DNA of 64,000 bases from Streptomyces sp. NBRC 110028 (GCF_001417735.1 NZ_BBUZ01000023.1:285570-349569); one strand, 5' to 3'. Shown: positions 47,501 through 56,652, counted from the first letter of the stretch. The notes: generated by a model not told the origin, from the letters alone. Made by a program: numbers and translations.

Positions 47501-50500
47501 TAGCGCCCGAGCGGCGCACGCGCTGGTACGGGCATCCCTGCCCCAGGTACCGCTGCGGGGGGCGGCTGACCGCGCCCCAGCCGGGCATGCCCCGCAACGG
47601 AGCGGGGCTCCCCCACCTCGGCGGCGTCGTGCAGGAGCGGGACTACACCGGCGACTACTACCGCCGCCTCTATCTGACGGGCGGCACGTTCCGTGTCGTC
47701 ACCGCCGAGCACACGGGCATGCTCAGCCGCCCGGAGCGGGAGCGGGTCGAGCGCACCTTCAAGGCGGGAACGCACTACACCGACCCCAACGTGCTGTCGT
47801 GCACGCCGACACTGGAACTCGGCATCGACATCGGCGATCTGTCGGCCGTACTGCTCGGCTCCCTGCCCGCTGGGCCGGCCAACTACGTACAGCGCGCCGG
47901 GCGGGCCGGACGGCACACGGGCAACGCGCTGGTGGTCGCCTTCGGCGGACGCAAGGCACGCGACCTGTACTACCTGGATGACCCGAAAGAGATGATCGCC
48001 GGGACCATCCTGCCTCCTGGCTGCTACCTGTCTGCGGTGGAGATCCTGCGCCGCCAGTACACGGCCCGGCTGCTGGACCTCGCGGCCCGTGGCGACCTGA
48101 GGACCTCCGACGGCGAGGTGCTGGCGCCGCTCCCCCGGCTGTCGTCGGCCCTGTTCGGAACGAGCGGATGGTGCCAGGACCTGGCCGATGCCGCGCAGAC
48201 CCGTGGCACCGAGTTCGTCGAGGAGTTCCTGGCCCTGTTCCCGGACAGCAGCGGCGGCCGAGAGCCCGACGGCTCCGACGGCGCGGGCGTCTCGGCGTAC
48301 GCGGCCGAGGCACTGAGGGCGTATGCGACCAGCGGCATCGTGCGCGCCCTCCAGGAGGCCGAGGAGGACTGGACGGGGCGGCGCGAGGAGCTGCGACGCA
48401 GGATCGCCGCGATCGACGAGGCCGCCGGGCAGCTGGCCCGGTCGGACGAGACACAGAACCACGAGCGGCGCGAGTTGCTGGCCGAGCGCCGCGGCGCCGG
48501 GGACCTGCTGCGGGAGCTGAGCCAGTCAAGCGCCCACGCCACCCTGGTGGAGCTCGGTCTGCTGCCCAACTACAGCCTGACCGACACCACCACGCAGCTG
48601 GAAGCGACGCTCTACTGGTCCGAGAATCCGAGCGAGGAAGACGGCGAACAAAAGGCAGGCGCCGAGGAGGGACCGGTCCGCAAGATCTACCGCAGCGAGA
48701 CGCGGGACTACGAGCGGTCCCGCAAACTGGCGCTCACCGAACTCGCCCCTGGTAACTACTTCTACGTCAACGGCTACCGCCATGCCGTACGCGCCCTCGA
48801 CATCGGCAGCCCCGACCGCAGGGCCTGGTCCGTGTGGCGGCTCTGCCCCGCCTGCGGATTCGTGCGCACCGAGCACGAGGACGCCGAGAACAACACCGAC
48901 CCGTGCCCGCGCTGCGGCGGGCGGGAAATCGCCGACGCGGGCTGTGTGCAGTACGTGCTCCAGCCGAGGCGAGTGTTCTCCCGCGACAAGCGAGACGACG
49001 CCCGGGTGCGCGACGACCGCGATGAACGGGATCGCAAGCACTACGCGGTCCTCACCACCGTCGACATCGATCCGGACCGGCTCGCTCCTGGTTCCTGGCG
49101 GCACGACACCGCGGTCTTCGGAGTGGACTTCACCCGCCATGCGAAGATCCGGACGCTCAATCTGGGGCTGGACCGTGAGGACGGCAGCAGCACGGTGCCC
49201 CTGGCGGGGCGGGACGTGCGGATCAACCCGTTCTTCGTCTGTACCAGTTGCGGCGGGGCGACGGCCGATGGGCGTCCCGTGGTGGACGTGGAGCAGCACG
49301 CGCTGACCGAATCGGGAGCGGCGAGCACCCCGGCCGCGAGGCACCATCTGCTGTGGTGCCCGCGTCGCCGCGTCAGGGGCTCCTCGACCGGCGCGGAAGG
49401 GCAGGGCAGGGGGCAGGACGTGCCGCTGCTGCTCGCGCACGAGCTGACCACGGAGGCGGTGCGCATCCTGCTGCCCGCGTCGATGGCCCGGGTCAAGGAG
49501 CGACTCGCCTCGTTCACCGCCGCGCTGTTCGCGGGCATAGCGGCCCGCTACGGCGGCGATCCCGACCACATCGACATCGCCGAGGCGACGATGCCCGACC
49601 ACGCCGGCGGCATGGGCGCGGACTGGCCGAGGCGCTTCCTCGTCGTGTACGACCGGCTGCCCGGCGGCACCGGATACCTGCACCGGCTTGCGTCCGCCGA
49701 CGGCTTCCGGGAGGTGCTCCTCAAAGCGCGTGAGGTCATCGAGGAGTGCGCGTGCCGCGAGAAGGGGCTCGACGGCTGCCACCAGTGCCTGCTGCGACGG
49801 GTCCCGGCCGCCGACTACGACAAGGTGAGCCGCAACGAGGTCCGGCAGATGCTGGACGAATTGCTCGGCGCCGACGGCGAGCGCTGGCGGACCTCGCGGG
49901 TCGCCACGACACGGCACATCCCGTTGCAGCGGCAGGCCGAGAGCGACCTTGAAGTCCTGTTCATCGACACGCTCCAGGACTGGGCCAAGCTTGCCGAGTC
50001 CAAGGCCGCCGCGGACACGTACACCACATCAGCGGGCACGTACGCCCTCGATCTGCGGCTGACGGCGGCGGACGGCACGACGGTGAGCTGGCGCGTCTCC
50101 CAGCAGCGCGCGCTGGACGGCACCCGGCCCGATTTACTCCTCGAACGGCTCGACGCCCCCGGCCCGCGCGTGGCCCTGTATCTCGACGGCTACGCCTACC
50201 ACGCCACCCGCGAGCACAACCGGCTCGCCGACGACGCCATGAAGCGGACCCGGCTCAGGGCCGAGGGTCTGCGGGTGTTCCAGCTGACCTATTACGACGT
50301 CAAGGAGTGGCGTCAGTATGTCAAGGACACCGGGTACGCGGCAGCAGGGCCGAGCGATCCGGTGTGGGAGCCGTACGGCACGAACGGCCGGAAGCGCGCC
50401 CGTGACTACTACGAGCGCGTGGGCCGGGGTCTGCCCGGTGAGCTGGCCGAAACGATGTGGGTCAATCCGGCCCAGCTGCTCCTGGCCTATCTGCGCGCCC

Positions 50501-51447
50501 CGGAACCCGGGCGCTGGCAGCGTCGGGCGGAGGCGGTGGCCGCGGGCCTGAGCGGGATGGACGGCACGCGTACCGCCGCCCTGGTCGGTGAAGGCGTCGG
50601 CGAGGGCATCCGGGAGGTGCTGCGCGGCGGCGCTCCCTCCGGGGCCGCCGGGCCGGTGCGGCTGCTGTCCGGCCCGGACGCATCGGGCTGCAACCTGGTG
50701 CTGGCCGCAGACGGCAGGCGCACACCGCCGGTGTGGACGGGACTCGCCCTCCTGGACGACGGCGATGCGGCTCTGGCCGACGAGCAGGTGCACAAACGGC
50801 GCTGGCGGGCCTGGCTGTACTGGAGCAACGTGCTGCAGTTCCTGGAGCACGGCGGCGGGGACAGCGCCCAGCTGACGACGAGCATGCTCGACGGTTTCAC
50901 CACCGAAACGCTCATCGTGACGGGCGGAGTGGGCTGGCTGACGTCGACGCGGATCCCGGTCCCGGCACAGGCGGAAGAGCCCGCCGTCCCCATCGTCGCC
51001 GCACCGGCCGTGCCCGCTCCCACCCGGGGTGAGAAAGTCCCGCGCCAATCCGAGGCGGGCGAAGCGACCACGGACACCGGTCCGAAGCGGGACCCCGGCT
51101 GGGACCGGGTCATCGAATACCTCGATCCGGAGGAGCCGGGGCTCGCCGACCTCGCGCACGCGCTGGCGGGCGCGGGTGTGCCCGCGCCCCAGGACGGCTA
51201 CGAATTGGACCGGCACGGGTGGCAGGCCGAACTGGCCTGGCCCGACGCACGTATCGGAGTGGTCCTGGCACCCCGTGCGGACCGCGACGAGCCAGATCAC
51301 GAGGCAGCGGACCGGGACAAGGCGTTCGCGGCCGCGGGCTGGGAGGTCCGCACCGCCACGGCATGGGACGGGGCGCGACTGAGCGACCGCCTCACCGGCC
51401 AGGAGCACAACAGCACGGTCACCAGGAACGGGGAGTCGAAGCGATGA
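44503..51447 (+). CDS. Giant DEAD/DEAH helicase with DUF1998/MZB zinc domain and DUF559-like nuclease tail
   Basis: 2,314 residues from a GTG with an AAGGGGGA site (an in-frame ATG at 44464 lacks one). Helicase: Walker A 'VTTGTGSGKTESFL' (about 105), Walker B 'YVVLDEFHTYDG' (about 225), 'ATSATLGEG', and motif VI 'YVQRAGRAGRHTG' (about 1,125). Several CxxC pairs follow the first lobe. A zinc cluster near 1,750 ('ECACREKGLDGCHQCLLRR') matches the DUF1998/MrfA zinc-binding type. At about 1,810-1,940 a VSR/DUF559-like nuclease core reads 'RPDLLLERL', 'ALYLDGYAYH' and 'RTRLRAEGLRVFQLTYYDV'. The architecture merges the roles of DISARM DrmA and DrmB, or resembles DruE of Druantia, with an added nuclease. 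ATGA overlap with the next gene. Confidence 0.83.
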   Translation: MKPTMAAAQLRGSLTQYLTTTYALADEDTRSALERFLGHPETGIFRGPYLRIRTPFHVAEDGWQRDVEGAAGFPGFVPWRHQAKAWARLSTLRGPAQPTLVTTGTGSGKTESFLVPVLDHCRRRKAEGRGGVKAVLLYPMNALATDQAGRIGEYLARPELAQVTAGLYIGDRPDTDFRRVMTRREEMRVSPPDVLITNYKMLDLLLQRGEDRSLWEGADLTYVVLDEFHTYDGAQGTDVAMLLRRLAAATGASRPGRPLGSICPVATSATLGEGAPDSRAGGVLDVAERVFGMPFPADAIIGEERMTADEFTGSVDYELDEPPSPQEVVAVSGGPDVEAHPDLLDLDALATRLLGRSGLDAFRIGRLLKRHDFTHGVLSLLSGEPLDEWALRDRLARFGYSWGRTARENPRLVLQALGRFVALLSAARDPESDERRPRPLLHIEAHLWVRPVTRVLRGVGRAPEFRWYEDDRTAARRAALSAAPPGDEDPDTSSGGWPSSSASSPQPLPGADTAPRPAQVHLPAVYCRNCGRSGWAALSPEADPQQLVTAQDRIWRAAVGRDKRRIRYFISATHGERQQALDALTGARPTDGKGDPLSVVVLDGGQGTYRLPTAGDEGELVDAWFARALLDKKTADRAAKDDRCPACHTDNSIRFLGTAQAALASAAVTQLFTGGDIALVPEERKTLLFNDSTQDAAHRAGYVANASYKFSLRSLLAHNLDDSGAPTALNELIGHVLDSVDDPDALAAVVPPDLHDEPGVDRLLSGRGTGDARTWKLIGERLAFATVMEFGLRSRMGRTLELTRTAAAEVVVAEPDRVTDLARDLHLSLPGQLLAGNGLPTPERYLAYVRGLLERLRMRGAVRHRWLDTWIKEAGSDRYLISGRRPDGMPAFPEGVAPPRFLLDGQKDRSEFDAITGRLGWYQDWTRRCLGLDAAGAVEYLRRLLPALAEEGVLAARATRDRQTRVYGLQPGHIQVRLLGDAVVNKAFVSCEDCGWQQVVAPERRTRWYGHPCPRYRCGGRLTAPQPGMPRNGAGLPHLGGVVQERDYTGDYYRRLYLTGGTFRVVTAEHTGMLSRPERERVERTFKAGTHYTDPNVLSCTPTLELGIDIGDLSAVLLGSLPAGPANYVQRAGRAGRHTGNALVVAFGGRKARDLYYLDDPKEMIAGTILPPGCYLSAVEILRRQYTARLLDLAARGDLRTSDGEVLAPLPRLSSALFGTSGWCQDLADAAQTRGTEFVEEFLALFPDSSGGREPDGSDGAGVSAYAAEALRAYATSGIVRALQEAEEDWTGRREELRRRIAAIDEAAGQLARSDETQNHERRELLAERRGAGDLLRELSQSSAHATLVELGLLPNYSLTDTTTQLEATLYWSENPSEEDGEQKAGAEEGPVRKIYRSETRDYERSRKLALTELAPGNYFYVNGYRHAVRALDIGSPDRRAWSVWRLCPACGFVRTEHEDAENNTDPCPRCGGREIADAGCVQYVLQPRRVFSRDKRDDARVRDDRDERDRKHYAVLTTVDIDPDRLAPGSWRHDTAVFGVDFTRHAKIRTLNLGLDREDGSSTVPLAGRDVRINPFFVCTSCGGATADGRPVVDVEQHALTESGAASTPAARHHLLWCPRRRVRGSSTGAEGQGRGQDVPLLLAHELTTEAVRILLPASMARVKERLASFTAALFAGIAARYGGDPDHIDIAEATMPDHAGGMGADWPRRFLVVYDRLPGGTGYLHRLASADGFREVLLKAREVIEECACREKGLDGCHQCLLRRVPAADYDKVSRNEVRQMLDELLGADGERWRTSRVATTRHIPLQRQAESDLEVLFIDTLQDWAKLAESKAAADTYTTSAGTYALDLRLTAADGTTVSWRVSQQRALDGTRPDLLLERLDAPGPRVALYLDGYAYHATREHNRLADDAMKRTRLRAEGLRVFQLTYYDVKEWRQYVKDTGYAAAGPSDPVWEPYGTNGRKRARDYYERVGRGLPGELAETMWVNPAQLLLAYLRAPEPGRWQRRAEAVAAGLSGMDGTRTAALVGEGVGEGIREVLRGGAPSGAAGPVRLLSGPDASGCNLVLAADGRRTPPVWTGLALLDDGDAALADEQVHKRRWRAWLYWSNVLQFLEHGGGDSAQLTTSMLDGFTTETLIVTGGVGWLTSTRIPVPAQAEEPAVPIVAAPAVPAPTRGEKVPRQSEAGEATTDTGPKRDPGWDRVIEYLDPEEPGLADLAHALAGAGVPAPQDGYELDRHGWQAELAWPDARIGVVLAPRADRDEPDHEAADRDKAFAAAGWEVRTATAWDGARLSDRLTGQEHNSTVTRNGESKR

Positions 51448-53720
51448 ACACCTCGGGCGTCACTCTGCGCCTGCTCGACAAAGCCGACAAGGAGATCCTC
51501 AAGCTCCCCCGTACGGTCAAGGGCGCGTTCTTCGACTTCCAGCACAAGTTCAAGACCAACCCGCACACCGCAGGGCTCAAACTCCAGCAGCTCAAGGGCG
51601 ACAGCAGGCTGTGGTCGGCGAGAGTCAACGACGAGTACCGTGCACTGCTGCTGCGGCTCGCCGAGGACGACTGGCTGATCGTCTCCGTCAAGCACCGCAA
51701 GGACGTCTACGACCGGCTGTCGTACGGCGTCAACCAGGTCACCGGCGGTATCGAGTATGTGGACCTGGAGGTGGTGGAGGACAGCGTTCTGCGCCGTCTG
51801 CCGACTCCGCCCGCTTCCAAGCCCGCACCCGATGCGGCCGAGGCGTCTGCCCCACCCGAGTCGGCACGGCCACTGTTCGCCGACTGGACCGACGAACAAC
51901 TGCTGGACCTGGGCGTCGCCGAACCTCTGCTTCCGGTCATCCGCACGCTCACCACCGAGGACCAGTTGCTCGGTCTGGTCGAGTACGCGCCGCAGCTCAC
52001 CGGCGAAGTGCTGCTATCGCTGTTCGACGGGGCGTCCTACGACGACGTCCTCGATCAGGTGACGAAGCCTATGGCCACCGCCGAGCCGGTCGACCGGGAG
52101 GACTTCGCGGCAGCCGCACAGCGTCCGGCAACGGTCGTCACTACGACGGACGAAGCCCTTCGGGAGGCGCTGGAAAGCGGCGACTTCGGCCGCTGGAAGG
52201 TCTTCCTGCACCCCACTCAGGCCAAGCTGGTCGAACGACGCTATAACGGCCCCGCCCGGGTGGGCGGCGGCCCCGGTACCGGCAAGACCATCGTCGCCCT
52301 GCACCGGGTACGGCATCTCGTGCGGCAGCTTTCCCCCGGCCGCGACAAACCCGTCCTGCTGACGACCTACAACAAGAACCTCGCCGCCGACCTGCGCTCC
52401 CGGCTGCTGGAACTGGGCGGGGAGGAACTGCTCGCCCGGGTCGACGTGAGCCACGTCGACCAACTGGCGCTGCGGATCGTCCGGGAAGCCGAACCCGGCA
52501 ACGGCAAGCAGACCATCGACGACAGCCAGGCGGTACGGGAATGGCGTGCGCTGCTCGATGAGCTCGGGGAGAACACCTGGGACCCGGAGTTCCTGCACGA
52601 AGAGTGGACGCAGGTCATCCTCGGACAGGCGGTCGGCACCCGCACCGACTACTTCCGTGCCCGGCGTGCCGGTCGCGGGCGGAACATCGGCCGCGCTGAG
52701 CGCGCCGAGATCTGGCAGCTCGCCGAACGCTTCACCCAACGGCTCGACCGTCTCGGACGGCAGACCTGGGATCAGGTGGCCGAGCGCGCCGCTCGACTGG
52801 AAATGGGCCGTGAGCAGCGCATCCTCGCCATCGCCCGCCAGCGGGAAGAGGCGGGCGGCCTCGACAACGTCCACCTTGCGGACGGCTCGGGGGGTTGGCT
52901 GCGTTACCGGTACCGACACATCGTCGTGGACGAAGCTCAGGACCTGCGGCCCGCCCACTGGAAGATGCTGCGGGCGATGGCTCCCCATGGGGCGGACGAC
53001 CTGTTCCTGGTCGGCGACACACACCAGCGCATCTACAAGAACCAGGTGACGCTCGGCAGTCTGGGCATCCATATCCGCGGTCGCTCCTCGAAGCTGAGCC
53101 TCAGCTACCGTACGACCCGGCAGATCCTGAGTTCCGCCTTGGCCGTACTCGGGGAAACCGAGTACGACAACCTCGACGGCAGCGCAGAAACGCTGGCCGG
53201 CTATCGGTCGGTGCTAAGCGGCAGCCGACCGTCCGGGCACCCGTTTCCGGACTGGGCCTCAGAGCGGGACGGCATCGCCGCCCTCATCAAGGAGTGGGAC
53301 GCGGAAACGGATCCAGATACTCCGCATGAGCAGATCGCCATCTGCGTGCCGACCAACCAGATGGCGGCCGAGGTGGGCCACACACTCAAGCTGCACGGCA
53401 TCCACTCGGTCGAAATCCGTTCCGACGGCCCGCACGGCACCGGCGGAGTGCACATCGGCACCATGTTCCGGTTCAAAGGGCTGGAGTACCGGCGAATGAT
53501 CATCGCCGGTGTGACGGATGGTCTCGTGCCCCGGGAGGCCGTGAACGCGTTGCGCGACACGAACCCCGTGCGATACCGGCACGAGATTCAGCGAGCCCGC
53601 TCCCTGCTGTTCGTAGCGGCCACCCGGGCACGCGACACCGTGGACCTCTTCTGGCACGGGACCCCCAGCCCATTTCTGAGTTCCTCGTTGACAGACGCGC
53701 AAGAGAGAATCGGCCGATAA
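51444..53720 (+). CDS. RelE-like domain fused to UvrD/Rep-type SF1 helicase
   Basis: 758 residues. Residues 1-95 have the compact RelE/ParE look ('LRLLDKADKEILKLPRTVKGAFFDFQHKF', 'LKGDSRLWSARVNDEYRALL', 'IVSVKHRKDVYDRL'). Residues 95-310 form a linker. The UvrD core follows: Walker A 'RVGGGPGTGKTIVAL', Walker B 'HIVVDEAQDLRPAHWKML', 'LVGDTHQRIYK', 'LSYRTTRQIL', 'TMFRFKGLEYRRMII' and 'FVAATRARDTV'. Starts inside the stop of the giant helicase (ATGA), so the two are made in fixed ratio and probably act together. Whether the RelE-like part cleaves mRNA or only binds RNA or ribosomes is unknown. Confidence 0.87.
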   Translation: MNTSGVTLRLLDKADKEILKLPRTVKGAFFDFQHKFKTNPHTAGLKLQQLKGDSRLWSARVNDEYRALLLRLAEDDWLIVSVKHRKDVYDRLSYGVNQVTGGIEYVDLEVVEDSVLRRLPTPPASKPAPDAAEASAPPESARPLFADWTDEQLLDLGVAEPLLPVIRTLTTEDQLLGLVEYAPQLTGEVLLSLFDGASYDDVLDQVTKPMATAEPVDREDFAAAAQRPATVVTTTDEALREALESGDFGRWKVFLHPTQAKLVERRYNGPARVGGGPGTGKTIVALHRVRHLVRQLSPGRDKPVLLTTYNKNLAADLRSRLLELGGEELLARVDVSHVDQLALRIVREAEPGNGKQTIDDSQAVREWRALLDELGENTWDPEFLHEEWTQVILGQAVGTRTDYFRARRAGRGRNIGRAERAEIWQLAERFTQRLDRLGRQTWDQVAERAARLEMGREQRILAIARQREEAGGLDNVHLADGSGGWLRYRYRHIVVDEAQDLRPAHWKMLRAMAPHGADDLFLVGDTHQRIYKNQVTLGSLGIHIRGRSSKLSLSYRTTRQILSSALAVLGETEYDNLDGSAETLAGYRSVLSGSRPSGHPFPDWASERDGIAALIKEWDAETDPDTPHEQIAICVPTNQMAAEVGHTLKLHGIHSVEIRSDGPHGTGGVHIGTMFRFKGLEYRRMIIAGVTDGLVPREAVNALRDTNPVRYRHEIQRARSLLFVAATRARDTVDLFWHGTPSPFLSSSLTDAQERIGR

Positions 53721-53770
53721 ATTTCGGCGAGGCCAGGCCCCAGGTGAGGTACAGACGCAGGCAGAACCCG

Positions 53771-53809
53771 CTCGGCATGGCCGCGGGTACTACCCCCGGC
53801 CATGCCGAG
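53771..53809. terminator. Bidirectional terminator between the UvrD and GmrSD-type genes
   Basis: Perfect 13-base arms CTCGGCATGGCCG / CGGCCATGCCGAG with an inner GGGTA/TACCC stem. It lies between convergent genes. Confidence 0.78.
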
Positions 53810-53846
53810 TGAAGGAATAAGGTGCCCCCCGAATGCCCGCCCTACA

Positions 53847-56396
53847 TCACAGGCTCTGTTGACGGAACCATTCCAGCGTCTCGGCAAACCGCACCAGCCC
53901 ACCGCCGCGCAGGACGCCCAGCGGAAAGCTCGGCCGTCGCCGGGGCAATTCCGCATCGGGGACGGTCAGCGTCACTCCAGGAATCGCCCGGATGCGGTCA
54001 CGAAGCTCCGCAAGCAGCCCCGGCCTGGTGAACGGCTCCCGCCTCGCCAAGTACGCGAAAACGACTTCGACGACCCCCGACCGCGGATAGATACTCACGG
54101 GCCATGTCGAACCCTGCGAGCCGTTTCCATCGCGGAGCATGGGCGCACAGCTCGTCTCCTCGGCGAGGCCGTATCCGAGCCACCCTCCATCCGCCTCCCA
54201 CTTACGCAGCAGGGTCAGCAACCCATCAGCCAGGTCGGGGTGGTGAGCGCTGAGCAACCTGCCAAAGTTCTCCGCACGGTCGGTGATGGTGCTCTCGGCC
54301 TCGGATGCCGCCGCCTCCTCGAACACCTCGCGGGGCCTGTCAAGACCGGCCAGATCGGCCAGCTCTTCCGTGGTCAGCTTCTGTTCATGGTCGGCCACCG
54401 CACCGTTGAAACGGACGCCCTCACGCTCGAGCGCCTCACGCTGGGTCTCCTTACGGCCGTCGAGCCAGGCGAAGTCGGGAGAAGACGTGCCGTTGGCCCG
54501 AAGTACCCGATGGGCGTGGGGGACATCGGTGCGGGTGGCCAGATAATTTCCGACAGTCTGAGGAGAGCCGGCTCCGGTCACCGCGGCGAGGTCCTTATAT
54601 GTGGTCCACCTGCCGGAGGGCAGGGCCGCCAGCACCTTCCTCAACCGCAGCCACTCCGAGCGCTCACCGGACTGACCGCCGTCGCCCGCGACAGGCCCGG
54701 GCCACATGCGCACCGCACGATCGGCGAGTCGGCCGGCGCGGCTGAGAATCTCCTTCCTCCCCCAGCGTTCGGTGGCGGCAATCTCCCGATTCATCCGCAG
54801 GGCGCTCTGGTCGAAGATCTGCTGCTTGCGCTCGTAGGGGTGGTTGGACAGGCGTGTGTTCTCACCAGTAAGGGTCAGATTGCCCAGAGTGTGTACGAGC
54901 GTCTCGTGCAAATCCTCCGCCCGCTCCGCCTCCTCTGCATCCTCGGCGAGCATGGCGAGCCATTCCTGTCCGGGCCGTTGCGGAAGTACGTGCTCGATGG
55001 TCGCCCAGGCCCGCGAGAAGTCGACCGGCTCCGGAGCCATGTAGTCCTCCTCGAACCGCCGGAGCACGTAGGCGCGATGGCGGCTGCTGCCCTGCCAGTA
55101 GAAGGGCTGGGTACGGATCGCCTCACGCAGGTCCTCGTCCCGTGGCCACCCCCGCCGCAGGCCGGACAGATAGCGGCGTACAGCCTCCGGCAGCGAACGG
55201 TCCCGCTCAATACCCGAAGGCAACGTGGCCAGAATCTGCCGAACGCTGTGCGACGGTTCCCGACAGATCATGCGCCGGACCAGGAAGCTCTCCACAAAGG
55301 CGAGCGCTTCGACAGCCTCCCTGGGCTCGACCGTCCCACGATCCACCCGGTCCAGAACATGGAGTGCCGGAGGATAATGGGCTTCCCCGCTCCACTGGAC
55401 AAGACGCTGCAGCACCGCGCGCAACTCGCCGTCGGGCTCGCACTCGGGCTCGAAGACCCGCATGAGCAGGTGGCCAAGGCGCCGGAGTCGAGCCAGATCG
55501 TCCCGTAGCCCTTCCTCACCGGAAGCAGCGACAATCCGGCCCATTCGGCGTTGTTGTCCCTGGTAGACGTCGCTGACGGTGGCCCGCGACTGTCCCTGCA
55601 GAACGAGGTCCAGCCACGCCAGAGTGGTCAGTCGCTCGGGCCCGAGTTCCGTCTGCAGAGGAAGCCATAGCTTGTCGTACACATGCTCGCCCAGACGCGG
55701 GAGCTGCATGAACACATAGTTGCGCAGGAGGTCGGCCTGACTCAGCGGCTTGCCTGTGTTGTTCAGGGACTCGAAGATTCGAAAAGCGTTGTCCTGTGGT
55801 CCGGCAGTGATCGTCACCAGCGTAAGCCGGTGCCGCAACGCCTGGTCGATGTGACGAACGGTGTCCCACTCGCCGACGGGGTCATACTCGGCCAGCGCCG
55901 CCAGGAAGAACCGGTAAGCGACGCCGATACTGTCGTCCCCACCCGCCCGGGGATCATTGTTGACACATGCGAGGTACGAAGGCCGGTCGGCCTGTGTCGG
56001 GAGCAGGCGGTAGGAGTCGAGGCCACCGTAGTCCTCTTCGTTGATCAGGTACCTACGGTGAATGAGATCGGCCTTGGTCTTATCAAACGTCCGCACGTGA
56101 TCACGAAGTGCACAGGCAAGCAGCATCAGCGTGGTCAACCGCTGCTGACCATCGATGACGACCCAGCGTTGCACAGTGTCGGGCATGGGCGGGCGGGGAT
56201 CGAGCACCAGCGAGCCGAGGAAATGGCCGCTGAGGGCCTGTGACGCGTCCGAGCCGATCGTCGCCTGCTCCACCAAGTCGTCCCACAGCCGTTGATGGTC
56301 GTCGACATCCCAACTGTAGGTGCGCTGATACAGCGGAACCTGAAATTGGTTGTCCCCCTGTATCAGCCGCTCGAAGGTTGTCTCCCGTGCTTCCAC
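53847..56396 (-). CDS. GmrSD-type DUF262/DUF1524 endonuclease with alkyltransferase-like domain
   Basis: 849 residues. DUF262 (about 1-230): 'FQVPLYQRTYSWD', 'HFLGSLVLD', 'VVIDGQQRLTTLMLLACALRD', an NTP-hydrolysing ParB-like fold. DUF1524 HNH nuclease: 'ATIEHVLPQRPGQEW' (about 467) and 'TLGNLTLTGENTRLSN' (about 505). Residues about 580-660 form an alkyltransferase-like (ATL) domain, 'LPSGRWTTYKDLAAVTGAGSPQTVGNYL', with 'AHRVLRANG' where MGMT has CHRV, so no alkyl-acceptor Cys. A C-terminal sensor-like domain ('WPVSIYPRSGVVEVVFAYL') ends the protein. GmrSD/BrxU enzymes cut DNA carrying modified bases; the ATL domain could read modified guanine. GTG start after GGAGGACAG. Confidence 0.88.
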   Translation of the reverse strand: MEARETTFERLIQGDNQFQVPLYQRTYSWDVDDHQRLWDDLVEQATIGSDASQALSGHFLGSLVLDPRPPMPDTVQRWVVIDGQQRLTTLMLLACALRDHVRTFDKTKADLIHRRYLINEEDYGGLDSYRLLPTQADRPSYLACVNNDPRAGGDDSIGVAYRFFLAALAEYDPVGEWDTVRHIDQALRHRLTLVTITAGPQDNAFRIFESLNNTGKPLSQADLLRNYVFMQLPRLGEHVYDKLWLPLQTELGPERLTTLAWLDLVLQGQSRATVSDVYQGQQRRMGRIVAASGEEGLRDDLARLRRLGHLLMRVFEPECEPDGELRAVLQRLVQWSGEAHYPPALHVLDRVDRGTVEPREAVEALAFVESFLVRRMICREPSHSVRQILATLPSGIERDRSLPEAVRRYLSGLRRGWPRDEDLREAIRTQPFYWQGSSRHRAYVLRRFEEDYMAPEPVDFSRAWATIEHVLPQRPGQEWLAMLAEDAEEAERAEDLHETLVHTLGNLTLTGENTRLSNHPYERKQQIFDQSALRMNREIAATERWGRKEILSRAGRLADRAVRMWPGPVAGDGGQSGERSEWLRLRKVLAALPSGRWTTYKDLAAVTGAGSPQTVGNYLATRTDVPHAHRVLRANGTSSPDFAWLDGRKETQREALEREGVRFNGAVADHEQKLTTEELADLAGLDRPREVFEEAAASEAESTITDRAENFGRLLSAHHPDLADGLLTLLRKWEADGGWLGYGLAEETSCAPMLRDGNGSQGSTWPVSIYPRSGVVEVVFAYLARREPFTRPGLLAELRDRIRAIPGVTLTVPDAELPRRRPSFPLGVLRGGGLVRFAETLEWFRQQSL

Positions 56397-56652
56397 CTGT
56401 CCTCCGCCTCCCCCTGTGCCGGGACCTTCCGCCCGGCGCCCCTAAGGCTGACAACCTAACGAGGATGCATCGTGGGGGCAGGGTTACCTGAGCATTTCGG
56501 GTTTCTCCGCCATCTTGGCCGAAACCCGTGATACGCCCAGGTAGGCCCGCAACGGTCCACGGACGCCGGACATACAGCCACACCGCTGGAGCTACCGGAC
56601 CATCCGGAAAACAGTCCGCCCCATGTCATACGACGATTCTCAACCGGCCATG

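Noticed and set aside
44452..48462. Very long open frame antisense to the giant helicase
   Set aside because: GC-rich codon bias opens the opposite strand; it has no domain-like sequence and is rich in Arg/Gln/Gly repeats, whereas the forward frame has clear helicase motifs.
44503..51447. Calling the giant helicase DruE of Druantia
   Set aside because: Size and DUF1998 would fit, but no DruA-D, DruH or DruM/F/G-like partners are seen and the coupled gene is a RelE-UvrD; left as family-level description.
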